The position numbers were made by a program, and so were the translations under genes. Below are positions 1 through 9,119 of a DNA stretch of 64,000 nucleotides, one piece after another. The stretch comes from an uncultured bacterium (lineage in GTDB: Bacteria; Bacillota; Clostridia; Lachnospirales; Lachnospiraceae), in contig CAJMMS010000001.1 in the NCBI GenBank assembly GCA_905214675.1, positions 39,308 to 103,307 of the forward strand. Direction: 5' to 3'. How positions within the stretch are numbered: position 1 is the first letter of the stretch; every line of letters begins with the position of its first letter. Below the pieces are notes generated by a model, which had not been told where the DNA came from, ran no database searches, and saw only the letters and a program-made list of their open reading frames with translations.

Positions 1-704
1 AGAAGATGACAGGTAAGATCCGGGAACTGATGCAGGCAGTGATAAAAGAGCAGGAAGCAAAACGGAAAAGCGAACTGGACAGCCTTCAGGCACAGATCAC
101 GCCACATTTTCTTTATAATACACTGGATATTATTGTCTGGATGATCGAAGAGAACAGAAAAGAAGATGCTGCCGGGATCGTTACGGCGCTTGCAAGGTTT
201 TTGCGTATCAGTCTGAGCAAAGGAAAAACGATCATTACGGTAGAAGATGAACTGGAACATGTGAAAAATTATCTGACGATCCAGACACTGCGCGCAAAAG
301 ACCAGTTCACTTACCGGATTGAGAAAGAACCGGGAGTAGAGTGTCTGCAGGTGATCAAACTGATCGTTCAGCCAATCGTAGAAAATGCCATTTATCATGG
401 TATGGAGGGTATGTACGGAGATGGAGAAATTCTGATCCGTGCCTATACGAAGGAAAATGATCTGTATATTTCAGTAAAAGACAATGGAATGGGAATGTCG
501 GAAGAACAGGCGGCAGTGCTTCTGGATTATTCCAGGGAACTGAAAACAGCAAAAGGCAATGGGATTGGTATACGTAATGTCCACGAAAGGATCCAGCTCT
601 ATTTTGGAAAACAGTATGGAGTACAGATCCATTCCGAAGAGGATGAAGGAACGGAAATCCTTCTGCATCTTCCGGCAATCATGTATGGAGAGAAGAAAGA
701 ATGA
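1..704 (+). CDS. YesM-type sensor histidine kinase, 3' part only
   Basis: The gene is cut by the window edge; the frame is open to base 3, so only the cytoplasmic catalytic half is visible. The His_kinase box (QITPHFLYNTLD) holds the phosphoacceptor His. The HATPase motifs follow: N box VENAIYHG, G1 box DNGMGM, and G2 region GNGIGIRNVHERI. This order is typical of the LytS/YesM family, which pairs with AraC-type YesN response regulators that often control carbohydrate uptake or degradation. The regulator is presumably upstream, outside the window. The stop overlaps the next start by 4 bp (ATGA), so the kinase is translationally coupled to the binding-protein-like gene behind it. Family assignment is secure; the signal is unknown. 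Confidence 0.93.
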   Translation, partial: KMTGKIRELMQAVIKEQEAKRKSELDSLQAQITPHFLYNTLDIIVWMIEENRKEDAAGIVTALARFLRISLSKGKTIITVEDELEHVKNYLTIQTLRAKDQFTYRIEKEPGVECLQVIKLIVQPIVENAIYHGMEGMYGDGEILIRAYTKENDLYISVKDNGMGMSEEQAAVLLDYSRELKTAKGNGIGIRNVHERIQLYFGKQYGVQIHSEEDEGTEILLHLPAIMYGEKKE

Positions 705-1603
705 GAGCAGTAAAGAGAATCGCGGTTGCAGGTATTGGGATTCTGATGGTTGTTTTTATGATACTTTCATCGAGCAATCTGATCCAGGGTGAGACAAAGA
801 GAGAAATTAAAAAAATTTCTGTGATTGGACTGGACAGAAATGCAGCACAGGTAGATGATTTTAAACGGGGAATTGAAGAAGCGGCAAATATAAAGCGCGT
901 GGATATCAATTATCAGGAAATAGGGGAGACGGAAGCAGATGTTGATGTTTATGTGGAGCGCGAATGCGAAAACGGTGCCCAGGCGTTGATCGTTTTTTCG
1001 GATAAAGAAGAACAGATCTTAAGTTATCTGAAAGAAAACAATAAGAAAATTCCACTTATCATGGTGAGCCCGGAAAGTGAAACAGACGATCCGGCTGCCC
1101 ATGTATGGTTTGATACGCAGGAAATGGCAGAACTTCTGGTAGAACATATTGAAGAAAAAAGGAAACAGGATGGCGATGTACCGGTGGTGTTTCTGACAGA
1201 TAAAAGTAAGCGTTCCGAGCGTATTCTGAAACTTCTGCGGGCGGCATTTCAGGAGAAGGGTATAGAGATAAAGAAAAAAAAGCTGACTTCCGTTATCAGT
1301 GAAGGAGGCATCTATATCGGAGCAACTTCGGAAATTACCGAAAAGGCAGTCAGCTATCTGAAAAATGAAAACACCAGCATCTATGGTATCGGCTATTCCA
1401 AAGAAGTATTGCGTTATGTACGGGAAAACCGCATAGAAGGTGTGGTTGCCTACAGCAGTTATACACTTGGGATTCTGGCGGTAAAATCGGCAGCAGCTTC
1501 GATTGAAAATAAAAGCGTGGAGACGAAACAGCAGATTTCCTGTCGTTGGATCAATAAGGAAAACATAAAAGCACAGTATGAATTTCTATTTCCAATATAC
1601 TGA
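701..1603 (+). CDS. Membrane-anchored periplasmic-binding-protein-like sensor accessory
   Basis: A 300-residue protein with an N-terminal hydrophobic anchor (about residues 5-28) and no lipobox. The remainder resembles a type I periplasmic binding protein or LacI sugar-binding fold: an early strand with the motif KISVIGLD, a central AQALIVFSDKEE-like stretch, and a late EGVVAYSSYTLGILAV segment. It overlaps the sensor kinase by 4 bp and lies 17 bp before a second binding protein. No ABC ATPase or permease is nearby, so a role presenting ligand to the kinase is more likely than transport. That role is inferred from context. The fold call is moderate because similarity to named families is weak. 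Confidence 0.6.
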   Translation: MRAVKRIAVAGIGILMVVFMILSSSNLIQGETKREIKKISVIGLDRNAAQVDDFKRGIEEAANIKRVDINYQEIGETEADVDVYVERECENGAQALIVFSDKEEQILSYLKENNKKIPLIMVSPESETDDPAAHVWFDTQEMAELLVEHIEEKRKQDGDVPVVFLTDKSKRSERILKLLRAAFQEKGIEIKKKKLTSVISEGGIYIGATSEITEKAVSYLKNENTSIYGIGYSKEVLRYVRENRIEGVVAYSSYTLGILAVKSAAASIENKSVETKQQISCRWINKENIKAQYEFLFPIY

Positions 1604-1620
1604 GAAGGAGGCAGAAAGGA

Positions 1621-2640
1621 ATGCAGAAAAAGCATTGGGGAATCGCAGCATCGGTTTTTGTGCTGGCTGTATGTGCAACCGTGTGGGGATGCACAAGGGA
1701 AGCAGAAAGCGAAAAAGAAAGACAGAGTGTAAAGGTAGGAATAGCAGTTTACAATGAAGAAGATGCATATATCAACAAAATATGCGGTTATCTGGAAAAT
1801 GAAATTTTTCAGTATGAAAAAGACAATCCCGGTGTGGAGATCCAGAAAAAAATCGCAGATGCCAGAGGAAGCCAGCAGGAGCAGAACAATCAAATCGAGC
1901 AGTTTATTGCCCTGGATTATGACCTTTTGCTGGTCAATATTGTAGACCGCACCAATGCAGCGCAGATTGTGGATAAGGCATCGGAAGCAGGTATCCCGGT
2001 TGTATTTTTTAACCGGGAACCGGTAAGGGAAGATATTTTCCGCAGCGAGGATATCTATTATGAAGGATCGGATGCCAAACAGTCTGCATTGCTTCAGGCA
2101 GATGTGATCACGGATGCATTTGAAAAAGATGCGCAGGCATTGGATCGCAATGGGGATGGCATCCTGCAGTTTGCCCTGCTGGAAGGAGAGTCCGGGCATC
2201 AGGACACGCTGATCCGTTCAGAATGGGTGTTAAAAGGACTGGAAGAAAATAAAATCAGGACACAGCAGATTGCCAGTGCAACTGGAAACTGGGAGAAAAG
2301 TCAGGCAGATGTGATCGTACGTCAGTGGCTTCGTGATTATGGAAACGATCTGGAACTGATCATCAGCAACAATGATGATATGGCGCTCGGAGCCTGGGAA
2401 GCACTGGAGGATCGAGGAAGAACCGATATCAAAGTTGTTGGCATTGACGGCGTGGAAGAAGTACGGGAGCTGGTAGAGGAGGAGAAAATACTGGGAACCG
2501 TTCTCTGCGATACAAAACTGCATGCAAAAGCACTGATGCAGTTTATTGACGCTCTTGCACTCCAGAGAGAAGATGTGTCTGATCTGGGACTTGAGGATGA
2601 GCGTTATTATATGATTCCCCTTACAAAAGTGGAAAAATAG
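1621..2640 (+). CDS. Galactose/glucose-binding (MglB-like) lipoprotein
   Basis: A substrate-binding protein of 339 residues with a lipoprotein signal peptide; the lipidated Cys is about residue 24 in the box TVWGC. The body has the type I periplasmic-binding fold. A loop DRNGDGILQ followed by GESGHQD matches the EF-hand-like calcium loop of enterobacterial MglB, which supports a hexose-binding relative. SNNDDMALGAWEAL and VVGIDG are further MglB-like signatures. The RBS GAGAAGGAGG precedes the ATG. It follows the kinase and the first binding-protein-like gene in one direction with short gaps, but no MglA or MglC follows. It may therefore act as a sugar sensor for the kinase. The ligand is not proven. 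Confidence 0.85.
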   Translation: MQKKHWGIAASVFVLAVCATVWGCTREAESEKERQSVKVGIAVYNEEDAYINKICGYLENEIFQYEKDNPGVEIQKKIADARGSQQEQNNQIEQFIALDYDLLLVNIVDRTNAAQIVDKASEAGIPVVFFNREPVREDIFRSEDIYYEGSDAKQSALLQADVITDAFEKDAQALDRNGDGILQFALLEGESGHQDTLIRSEWVLKGLEENKIRTQQIASATGNWEKSQADVIVRQWLRDYGNDLELIISNNDDMALGAWEALEDRGRTDIKVVGIDGVEEVRELVEEEKILGTVLCDTKLHAKALMQFIDALALQREDVSDLGLEDERYYMIPLTKVEK

Positions 2641-2690
2641 AAAGAAATCACAGAAAAATCTAAAAAAATTCTAACTAAATCGAATAAAAA

Positions 2691-2723
2691 TACATGGAAA
2701 TTATTTGAAAAATTAGTTAAAAT
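2691..2723 (+). promoter_or_regulatory. Promoter of the cohesin operon (shared type)
   Basis: TACATGGAAA is followed after 16 bp by TTAAAAT. Read as a sigma-A promoter this is -35 TGGAAA, a 17-bp spacer and -10 TAAAAT. The same layout occurs before both GH3 genes. Arms TTCTAACTAA and TTAGTTAAAA (about 2669-2678 and 2713-2722) form an imperfect inverted repeat around it. Expected transcript start is near 2730. Confidence 0.5.
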
Positions 2724-2787
2724 TACTATATTAGCGAAGCAGAAAGAAATCAGAAACCGAAGTCACAAAATAAAGGAGGTTGATTTG

Positions 2788-3855
2788 ATGAAAAAAAGTA
2801 AGATTTTTTCTGTGATGATCGCATTGCTTCTGATCTTTACGATGAACATGAGCAACGTAAAAGCAGCAGGTAATGCCAAATTGTATCTGAGCGTAGTACA
2901 GGAAAAGAGCGGGATTGTAACAGTTTCCTGTAAGGCAGAGAATTTGGACGAGATCACAAACATCCGGGTGAAGATTTATTATGCAAAAGACAAGCTGCAT
3001 CTGGAGGGAGCATCGGCAGGAAGCGGTATGACAGGGTTTATGAATGAGATCAATGATCATGCAGTACCGGGAAATGTTGACGCAGAAAAGTATGGTGCAG
3101 TGATCGCCGGTTATATTTCTGCAACGGCAAAAGAGGTAAAGGGTGATATTGTCAGTATTACATTTTCCACAACCGATGCATTTGATCTCAAAGATGCAGG
3201 GCTGAGTCTGGAACTTATGGAAATTGCCAATGTTGGATCAGACAAAAAAGTCACAGCAGAAGTTACGGAGACACAGTATACGGACAACCGCAATAACAAT
3301 GGAAATAACGGAACGGACAATTCGGATACAAACGGAAAAATTGATATTGCAAAAGCACAGATTGCTCCGATCGCAGATCAGACGTATAACAAAAAAGCAA
3401 TCCGTCCAGGTGTGACGATTACGTATAACGGAGTTGTTCTGGAGGAAGCGAAAGATTATGCACTTACTTATGCTTCCAATAAAAAGGTCGGAAAAGCAAC
3501 CGTTACGATCAACGGTATCGGCAAATATGAAGGAACAACCAAGGCTTCTTTCTGCATTACACCAAAAGCAGTAAAAGTAAAAAAAGCGACATCGGGAGCA
3601 AAGAAAAAAGTAGCACTTCGCTGGGGAAAAAGTAAAACAGCCGACGGCTATCAGATCCAGGTTGCCAAAGATAAAAAATTCAAGAAAAAAGTAAGAAAAG
3701 TCAATATAAGAAAAAATACAAGATTAAAGAAAACTGTCAAAGTAAAAGGTAAGGGAAGAGGAAAGTACTATGTACGTATCCGGTGCTATAAGATCATTGA
3801 CGGACAGAAACATTTCGGACCTTACAGTGCAAGAAAAGCAGTCCGTGTAAAATAA
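2788..3855 (+). CDS. Secreted cohesin-like/Ig-like/fibronectin-like surface protein
   Basis: The start is the ATG 7 bp behind AAAGGAGGT. A Sec signal peptide covers residues 1-26 (cleavage near VKA-AG). Residues about 28-155 look like a cohesin domain, with a strand pattern around VTVSCKAENLDEITNIRVKIYY and a late GDIVSITFSTTD. An Asn/Gly-rich linker follows, then a bacterial Ig-like unit (ADQTYNKKAIRPGVTITYNG) and a very basic fibronectin III-like C-terminus (about residues 255-355) rich in lysine. No membrane anchor is visible; the basic tail could bind wall polymers. It precedes a second cohesin-like gene by 25 bp and two dockerin enzymes, so a scaffold or adaptor role is inferred. The cohesin call rests on pattern and context. 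Confidence 0.7.
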   Translation: MKKSKIFSVMIALLLIFTMNMSNVKAAGNAKLYLSVVQEKSGIVTVSCKAENLDEITNIRVKIYYAKDKLHLEGASAGSGMTGFMNEINDHAVPGNVDAEKYGAVIAGYISATAKEVKGDIVSITFSTTDAFDLKDAGLSLELMEIANVGSDKKVTAEVTETQYTDNRNNNGNNGTDNSDTNGKIDIAKAQIAPIADQTYNKKAIRPGVTITYNGVVLEEAKDYALTYASNKKVGKATVTINGIGKYEGTTKASFCITPKAVKVKKATSGAKKKVALRWGKSKTADGYQIQVAKDKKFKKKVRKVNIRKNTRLKKTVKVKGKGRGKYYVRIRCYKIIDGQKHFGPYSARKAVRVK

Positions 3856-3880
3856 AGCAGGTTTGGGGAGGAACGTGCCG

Positions 3881-4747
3881 ATGAAAAAAGTATTATATGC
3901 AATCGTTCTGTTTATCGCAGGCATGCTGTGTTTCCGGCAGAATGTGATGGCGGCCGGAGCAGCGACCGTTACGGTAAAAGGCGATATCTTAAATGAAAAC
4001 AGTACAGACTGGAAAGTAACCTGTGTGATAAGCGGTGATGCAAAGATTACCAATGGAAAAGTACGGGTAACTTACGATGGAAGCAAACTGAAACTGGTTT
4101 CATCGGCGTCGGGTTCCCTGATCAGTAATGCACTGCCAAGTATCAATGATCCGCTGACCGGTAACAAGCAGGAAGGTGAAGTGGTTCTGGTCTTTGCTTC
4201 TTCTTCGGAGATGGATGCAAATGGTGAACTGTTGCAGCTTACGTTTCAGGCAGTGTCCGGACAACTGAAAAACGGGGATGCCATTACCGTATCGGCAGCG
4301 ACAGAAGAACTGGCAGATAATACAGAAAACATCAGCGTGACAGATGTGCCGCTGAATGTAACGGTCGGAAGCAGTACAGATCATACTTCAGGAACTGGTA
4401 CGGATAATGGAAGCAATACGGCTTCTACAGAACCGCAGACGAACAGTTCCGGCAACAGCAGTGGAGCGGAAAGTCAGACCAATGCCGGAATTGAGTCACC
4501 GGAGACTTCGGCAAATGCAGGAACCGCAGGTACATCACAGGGCAGCAGTACCTCTGGCACAACTACCGGATCTCAGACAAGTGGAAACAGCAGCAGTTCT
4601 GTTTCTTCCACGCAGAGCGAGACAACACAGACCGTCAGGTCTGCAAAGACGGGGGATGATACAAACATCCTGCGTCCGCTGATCATCGCAGTGATCGCAC
4701 TGCTGGTATTGGCAGGCGGATTTATGTGGTCAAAGAAAAAGAAATAA
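3881..4747 (+). CDS. Anchored cohesin-domain scaffold protein
   Basis: The ATG lies 8 bp behind GGGGAGGA; an upstream in-frame TTG is unlikely. The 288-residue product has a signal peptide (residues 1-24), a single cohesin-like domain (about 26-165), a long Ser/Thr/Gly/Asn linker (about 168-250), then SAKTGDD, a hydrophobic segment (LIIAVIALLVLAGGFMW) and a KKKK tail. KTGD before a membrane segment and basic tail resembles sortase sorting signals of Lachnospiraceae surface proteins, although the usual proline is missing. A simple transmembrane anchor is the alternative. It is cotranscribed with the preceding cohesin-like gene. Together with the dockerin-bearing GH3 enzymes downstream, it is the best candidate cell-surface docking point. 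Confidence 0.78.
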   Translation: MKKVLYAIVLFIAGMLCFRQNVMAAGAATVTVKGDILNENSTDWKVTCVISGDAKITNGKVRVTYDGSKLKLVSSASGSLISNALPSINDPLTGNKQEGEVVLVFASSSEMDANGELLQLTFQAVSGQLKNGDAITVSAATEELADNTENISVTDVPLNVTVGSSTDHTSGTGTDNGSNTASTEPQTNSSGNSSGAESQTNAGIESPETSANAGTAGTSQGSSTSGTTTGSQTSGNSSSSVSSTQSETTQTVRSAKTGDDTNILRPLIIAVIALLVLAGGFMWSKKKK

Positions 4748-4760
4748 GAACGGGAAACGA

Positions 4761-4796
4761 AAAGATCTGTCAGAGAAAAGACAGATCTTTTTGTTT
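4761..4796 (+). terminator. Rho-independent terminator of the cohesin operon
   Basis: Perfect 11-bp stem AAAGATCTGTC / GACAGATCTTT with an 8-nt loop, followed by TTGTTT. It ends 14 bp behind the cohesin operon stop and isolates it from the GH3 gene. Confidence 0.9.
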
Positions 4797-4865
4797 ATAA
4801 AACTATACAATGTGTTATGAAATTTTCTGAGGTTCTAAAGAATTTACAAGAAAAACGTATAATAT

Positions 4866-4898
4866 TACATGGAAAAGCGGAAAGAAATTGTATAAAAT
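4866..4898 (+). promoter_or_regulatory. Promoter of the first GH3 gene (shared type)
   Basis: TACATGGAAA, 16 bp, then ATAAAAT; as sigma-A this is TGGAAA, 17 bp, TAAAAT. Spacing is identical to the promoters of the cohesin operon and second GH3 gene. Expected start of transcription is about 4905, leaving a leader of about 74 nt. Confidence 0.55.
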
Positions 4899-4914
4899 GT
4901 AGTCACACAAAACG

Positions 4915-4934
4915 ATATTGATAAAAATCAATAT
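4915..4934. promoter_or_regulatory. Perfect palindrome in the first GH3 leader
   Basis: ATATTGAT, AAAA, ATCAATAT: perfect 8-bp arms about 10 bp after the predicted transcript start and 44 bp before the start codon. It could be a repressor operator or a leader hairpin; nothing else assigns it. Confidence 0.4.
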
Positions 4935-4978
4935 TGGAAAGCGAAAATATGACAAAAAAGGAAAAGGAGGAAGCAAGA

Positions 4979-7900
4979 ATGAAGAAAACTTCAAAAAAAG
5001 TCATAGCGGTCACGTTGTCCGCTTCCATGATCTTAGGTGGAAGCATGACAGCAATGGCAGCTACAACCGATCCAAACATCAGCCAGCGTGAGATCGATCA
5101 TAAGATCGCAGCGAAAAATATCGCAGCACAGGGTATGGTCCTGATGGAAAACAAAAACAATTCACTTCCGATTTCTGCAAAGAAAGGAACCAAAGTTGCT
5201 CTGTTCGGACAGGGTGTTTATAACACCATCAAGGGCGGTACCGGTTCCGGTGCAGTAAATCAGCGTGATAACGTTACCGTACAGCAGGGCTTTGAAAATG
5301 CCGGATACGATATCGTCAATGCAGATTTTGTAAATGAAATGCATGAACTGTGGAAATCCGAAGGCGGCGGACAGAGTTCTGGTATGTGGGGCAGCAGATG
5401 GGTAAATGAACATGTATACACAGAACTGGATGGTGCAGCAGCCCAGATCGAGGAGGCAGCAGCCCAGACAGATACTGCTATTTATGTGATTGCACGTAAC
5501 TCAGGTGAAGGATCAGACCGTTCTTCCGGAAAAGGTGATTATCTCTTATCGGATGATGAGCGGGCCAATCTGGAACTGCTTGGAAAAACATTTGATAACG
5601 TAGTTGTTGTCCTGAACGTAGGCGGAATTATTGATACCAAGTTCTTCAGTGAGATCAATGGGCTGGATTCCATGCTCCTGATGTCTCAGGCAGGTATGAC
5701 CGGCGGTGATGCACTGGTAGAAGTATTAAACGGAACCGTAAATCCATCCGGTAAATTAACAGATACCTGGCCGGTTAATTTTGATGACAACCCATCCAGT
5801 GCAGGATTTGCAAATCAGGATAGCAATAACAATCAGGAATTATACAACGATGATATTTTCGTAGGTTATCGTTATTATGATACCTTTGGTGTAGACGTAT
5901 CTTATCCATTTGGTTATGGTGGTTCTTACACGAACTTCTCCATGCAGACACAGTCCGTATCTGCAGACAAAGATAAGGTAACGGTTAAAGTTAAGATTAA
6001 GAATGTCGGCAGCGTATCCGGTAAGGAAGTTGCAGAAGTTTACTTCTCCGCTCCGGATGGCAAGCTGGACAAACCTTATCAGGAACTGGCAGGCTATGCA
6101 AAGACAGACGAGCTGGCACCTGGTGAATCACAGGTTCTGACGATTACGTACGATACTTCTGAAATGGGATCTTATGATACAGATCAGGCAGCTTATATCA
6201 TGGAAGATGGCGATTATATCATCCGTGTAGGTAATTCTTCCAGAAATACACATGTAGCAGCAAAACTGAACGTATCGCAGGATATTATTACAGAACAGTA
6301 CAGCAACCTGATGGTTCCGGTAACGGAGAATCCAAATCTGGCAGATGATGAAAAATATCCGGATCTGGAGCCGATGACAACCGAAGGTGCTACATCGATC
6401 ACATATGACGGTGAAACCGATGAGATCGCAGCAGCACAGACGATCGCGGTAGATTTCGCAGATTATGAAGCACCGGAGATCATCAAAGAGAATGAGGATG
6501 TTACCGTATACACATCTGACACAACACAGACAGAATATCTGTTTGCAGACAATGTAGACGGTGCAACCGGTGAAGTCAGCCGTGTTGAAAAAGGAAATAA
6601 GAACAGTTCTGATTACACGTTATCTTATAAAGAACACGTTAAGAAATTTGATGGCGATTTCAGTAAGAGTACACTGATGGATGTCAAAGTTGGCAATGTA
6701 ACGATGGAACAGTTCGTATCTGGTCTGTCGATGGAAGAACTGGCAGATCTGGTAAATGGACATTCTACAGACAAGACCGTGCAGGGTGTTGCAGGAGCAA
6801 CCTGGAGAAACGATGCGAAAGGCTTTACACCGGTCAACCTGTCTGATGGACCTGCAGGTCTTCGTATTACACAGCACTATAAAGATGATGGTACCGATTA
6901 TTATCAGTATGCAACCGCATGGCCGATCGGTACACTGCTTGCACAGACCTGGGATACCGAACAGATCTATGCATACGGCGAAGGCGTTGGTGAAGAGATG
7001 GAAGAGTTTGGTATCGGATGCTGGCTGGCACCTGGTATGAATATCCACAGAAACGCACTTTGCGGACGTAACTTTGAGTACTACTCAGAAGATCCGGTAG
7101 TCGTAGGTGTAACCGGTACAGCAGCAACCCTTGGCGTACAGGCAAGCAAAGGTGTTGGTGTTACCATTAAACATTATGCAGTAAACTCTCAGGAAACAAA
7201 CCGAAACAGTGAAAATAATACGATTTCCGAAAGAGCACTTCGTGAAATCTACCTCAAAGGTTTTGAACAGGTTGTAAAACAGGCACAGCCTATGGCGATC
7301 ATGACATCTTACAACCAGAACAACGGCAGACCGGCAGCAGATGACTATGATCTTTGTACCGCATTTGCAAGAGATGAGTGGGGATTCAAAGGCATGATCA
7401 TGACAGACTGGGGCGGCGGACAGTCCGTACCAATGTACGAGATGCATGCAGGTAATGACCTTGTTTGCCCGGGTAAAGGTGCAGCCAGCATTATCACAGC
7501 ATTCAAGAACGATCCGGACTGGAACGGAAAAGGTTATGTAAATATGACAACCATATCCTGGCAGGACGAGAATTATGAAACACAGACCAAAGAAGTTCCA
7601 AACTTTGGCGGATATGAACTGGATAAGAATGGTGAAACGACCGTAAGTACCAGCGTTACCGGTGATGCTGATGCAAATCATGACCTTCTGTGTGAAGAAG
7701 CATGGCAGATGATCGATGAAGAATATGCAACTTATAAAGTAGAAGAAGTAAATAGCTGGGGTGGAAAGAGAATCAAGACAACTGTTACTTACAAAGTAAA
7801 CCAGAACAAAGATTTGGCTACAAACAAACAGCTCATCTCCCTTGGCGACCTTCAGAAAGCAGCTATCAATATCTGTAACTTTATTATGTCCTCTACAGAA

Positions 7901-8989
7901 TTTGCAACCGCACACGGATTTGAAGCAAAATCTCTGAACAGTGTACATGCAGCTATCCTGAAAGATATTACTTCTTACAGCAAAGATGCAGTACAGACAA
8001 GCGTAGCAATCAAAGGTCTGGAAGGCATTATCAACAAGATCAACAGCCTGGATGCTTCTGATTATACAGAAGAAAGCTGGAATGCAGTACAGGATGCGAT
8101 CGCAGCAGCAAGAAACGTGGTAACTTCCGAAAATGCAACACAGGCACAGATCGATGCAGCAGTGGATGCACTGATCGCAGCATTTGGAAATCTGGAATAC
8201 GGTGCACAGACCCTGCATCTGGAAGTTGCACTTGATGCAGCAGAGGAGATTATCGCAGCATCCCAGAACTATGATTCTCTCGATGCGCTGAAAGCGGCAG
8301 TAGCAGAAGCAAAAGCAGTTCTGGCAGAGAAGAGTGCAACACAGGATCAGATCAATGCAGCAGCAGTTAAAGTTCTTGCAGAAATCAATAAACTGACGGA
8401 ACTGTCTGATGTTACCTCTCTTGGAAACCTGATCAATGCAGCAAAAGATCTGTTGAACGGAAATTACACAAGTGATTCTCTGGAAGCATTGAACAATGCA
8501 ATCGCAAAAGCAGAAGAAGTTCTGACAGACAGCAACCGGAAAGCAGATGCGATCGAAAAAGCATATGCAGATCTGATCGAAGCGATCGCAAATCTGGAGC
8601 TCAAAGGAAACAAAGCAGCTCTGAAAGCAATGCTGGACAAAGCGGCAGAAATCCTGGCAGCTTCCGACACTTATGTTGCTTCTACCATTGACGGTCTGGC
8701 AGCAGTGAAAGCAGACGCACAGAACGTATATGACAGCGCAGATGCAGATCAGGATGCAATCGATGCAGCAGTCAGAGCGCTGACACTGAAAGTTGCAAAT
8801 GCCCGTCTGATCGGTGATGTAAATGGTGACAGCAAAGTCAACACAAGCGACTCCGTATCTGTGTTAAGAGCAAGCGTAGAACTGGATGAACTGGATACAG
8901 TTGCAGCAGCAAGCGCAGATGTAAACGGTGATGGTGTAGTAGATACACAGGATGCAGTTCTCATTCTTCAGCAGGCAGCAGAAAAATAA
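4979..8989 (+). CDS. Secreted GH3 glycosidase, permuted, with FIVAR repeats and dockerin
   Basis: The ATG 8 bp behind AGGAGG gives 1336 residues with a signal peptide ending near residue 27 (AMA-ATT). Domain order is reversed relative to most GH3 enzymes: the C-terminal sandwich domain comes first (about 35-290; likely acid/base Glu177 in SGEGSDR), then a fibronectin III-like domain (about 319-435), then the TIM barrel (about 570-970) with the nucleophile Asp810 in MTDWGG. Such permutation is known from Ruminococcus albus and Butyrivibrio fibrisolvens beta-glucosidases. Several FIVAR-type helical repeats follow (about 1005-1275). A type I dockerin ends the protein with two calcium loops, GDVNGDSKVNTSD and ADVNGDGVVDTQD. 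The substrate is not predictable; beta-glucosides or beta-xylosides are usual for the family. The dockerin points to binding the cohesin proteins upstream. Confidence 0.93.
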   Translation: MKKTSKKVIAVTLSASMILGGSMTAMAATTDPNISQREIDHKIAAKNIAAQGMVLMENKNNSLPISAKKGTKVALFGQGVYNTIKGGTGSGAVNQRDNVTVQQGFENAGYDIVNADFVNEMHELWKSEGGGQSSGMWGSRWVNEHVYTELDGAAAQIEEAAAQTDTAIYVIARNSGEGSDRSSGKGDYLLSDDERANLELLGKTFDNVVVVLNVGGIIDTKFFSEINGLDSMLLMSQAGMTGGDALVEVLNGTVNPSGKLTDTWPVNFDDNPSSAGFANQDSNNNQELYNDDIFVGYRYYDTFGVDVSYPFGYGGSYTNFSMQTQSVSADKDKVTVKVKIKNVGSVSGKEVAEVYFSAPDGKLDKPYQELAGYAKTDELAPGESQVLTITYDTSEMGSYDTDQAAYIMEDGDYIIRVGNSSRNTHVAAKLNVSQDIITEQYSNLMVPVTENPNLADDEKYPDLEPMTTEGATSITYDGETDEIAAAQTIAVDFADYEAPEIIKENEDVTVYTSDTTQTEYLFADNVDGATGEVSRVEKGNKNSSDYTLSYKEHVKKFDGDFSKSTLMDVKVGNVTMEQFVSGLSMEELADLVNGHSTDKTVQGVAGATWRNDAKGFTPVNLSDGPAGLRITQHYKDDGTDYYQYATAWPIGTLLAQTWDTEQIYAYGEGVGEEMEEFGIGCWLAPGMNIHRNALCGRNFEYYSEDPVVVGVTGTAATLGVQASKGVGVTIKHYAVNSQETNRNSENNTISERALREIYLKGFEQVVKQAQPMAIMTSYNQNNGRPAADDYDLCTAFARDEWGFKGMIMTDWGGGQSVPMYEMHAGNDLVCPGKGAASIITAFKNDPDWNGKGYVNMTTISWQDENYETQTKEVPNFGGYELDKNGETTVSTSVTGDADANHDLLCEEAWQMIDEEYATYKVEEVNSWGGKRIKTTVTYKVNQNKDLATNKQLISLGDLQKAAINICNFIMSSTEFATAHGFEAKSLNSVHAAILKDITSYSKDAVQTSVAIKGLEGIINKINSLDASDYTEESWNAVQDAIAAARNVVTSENATQAQIDAAVDALIAAFGNLEYGAQTLHLEVALDAAEEIIAASQNYDSLDALKAAVAEAKAVLAEKSATQDQINAAAVKVLAEINKLTELSDVTSLGNLINAAKDLLNGNYTSDSLEALNNAIAKAEEVLTDSNRKADAIEKAYADLIEAIANLELKGNKAALKAMLDKAAEILAASDTYVASTIDGLAAVKADAQNVYDSADADQDAIDAAVRALTLKVANARLIGDVNGDSKVNTSDSVSVLRASVELDELDTVAAASADVNGDGVVDTQDAVLILQQAAEK

Positions 8990-9046
8990 AATGATAAAAG
9001 AAATGTCGAACATTTCAGATAATCATTGATATAAGAGTAAAAAAGG

Positions 9047-9075
9047 CGGCACGCAGGTCATCTGCGTGCCGTTTT
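9047..9075. terminator. Bidirectional terminator
   Basis: Perfect 10-bp stem CGGCACGCAG / CTGCGTGCCG, loop GTCAT, with TTTT on the plus side and a T-run on the minus side. It serves the GH3 gene and the convergent HD-domain gene. Confidence 0.88.
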
Positions 9076-9119
9076 ATGTGAAAAATCTGCAAAAGGAAAA
9101 ATAGAATATCAGAAAAACA

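Noticed and set aside
3297..3340. CRISPR-like or tandem-repeat array in Asn/Gly and Ser/Thr linkers (also 4380-4640, 37615-37750)
   Set aside because: The repeats are in-frame low-complexity protein linkers without spacers or conserved repeat units.
7085..8218. 377-codon minus-strand reading frame inside the first GH3 gene
   Set aside because: It is antisense to a well-supported catalytic domain, is Cys/Ile-rich without domain logic, and lacks an RBS.
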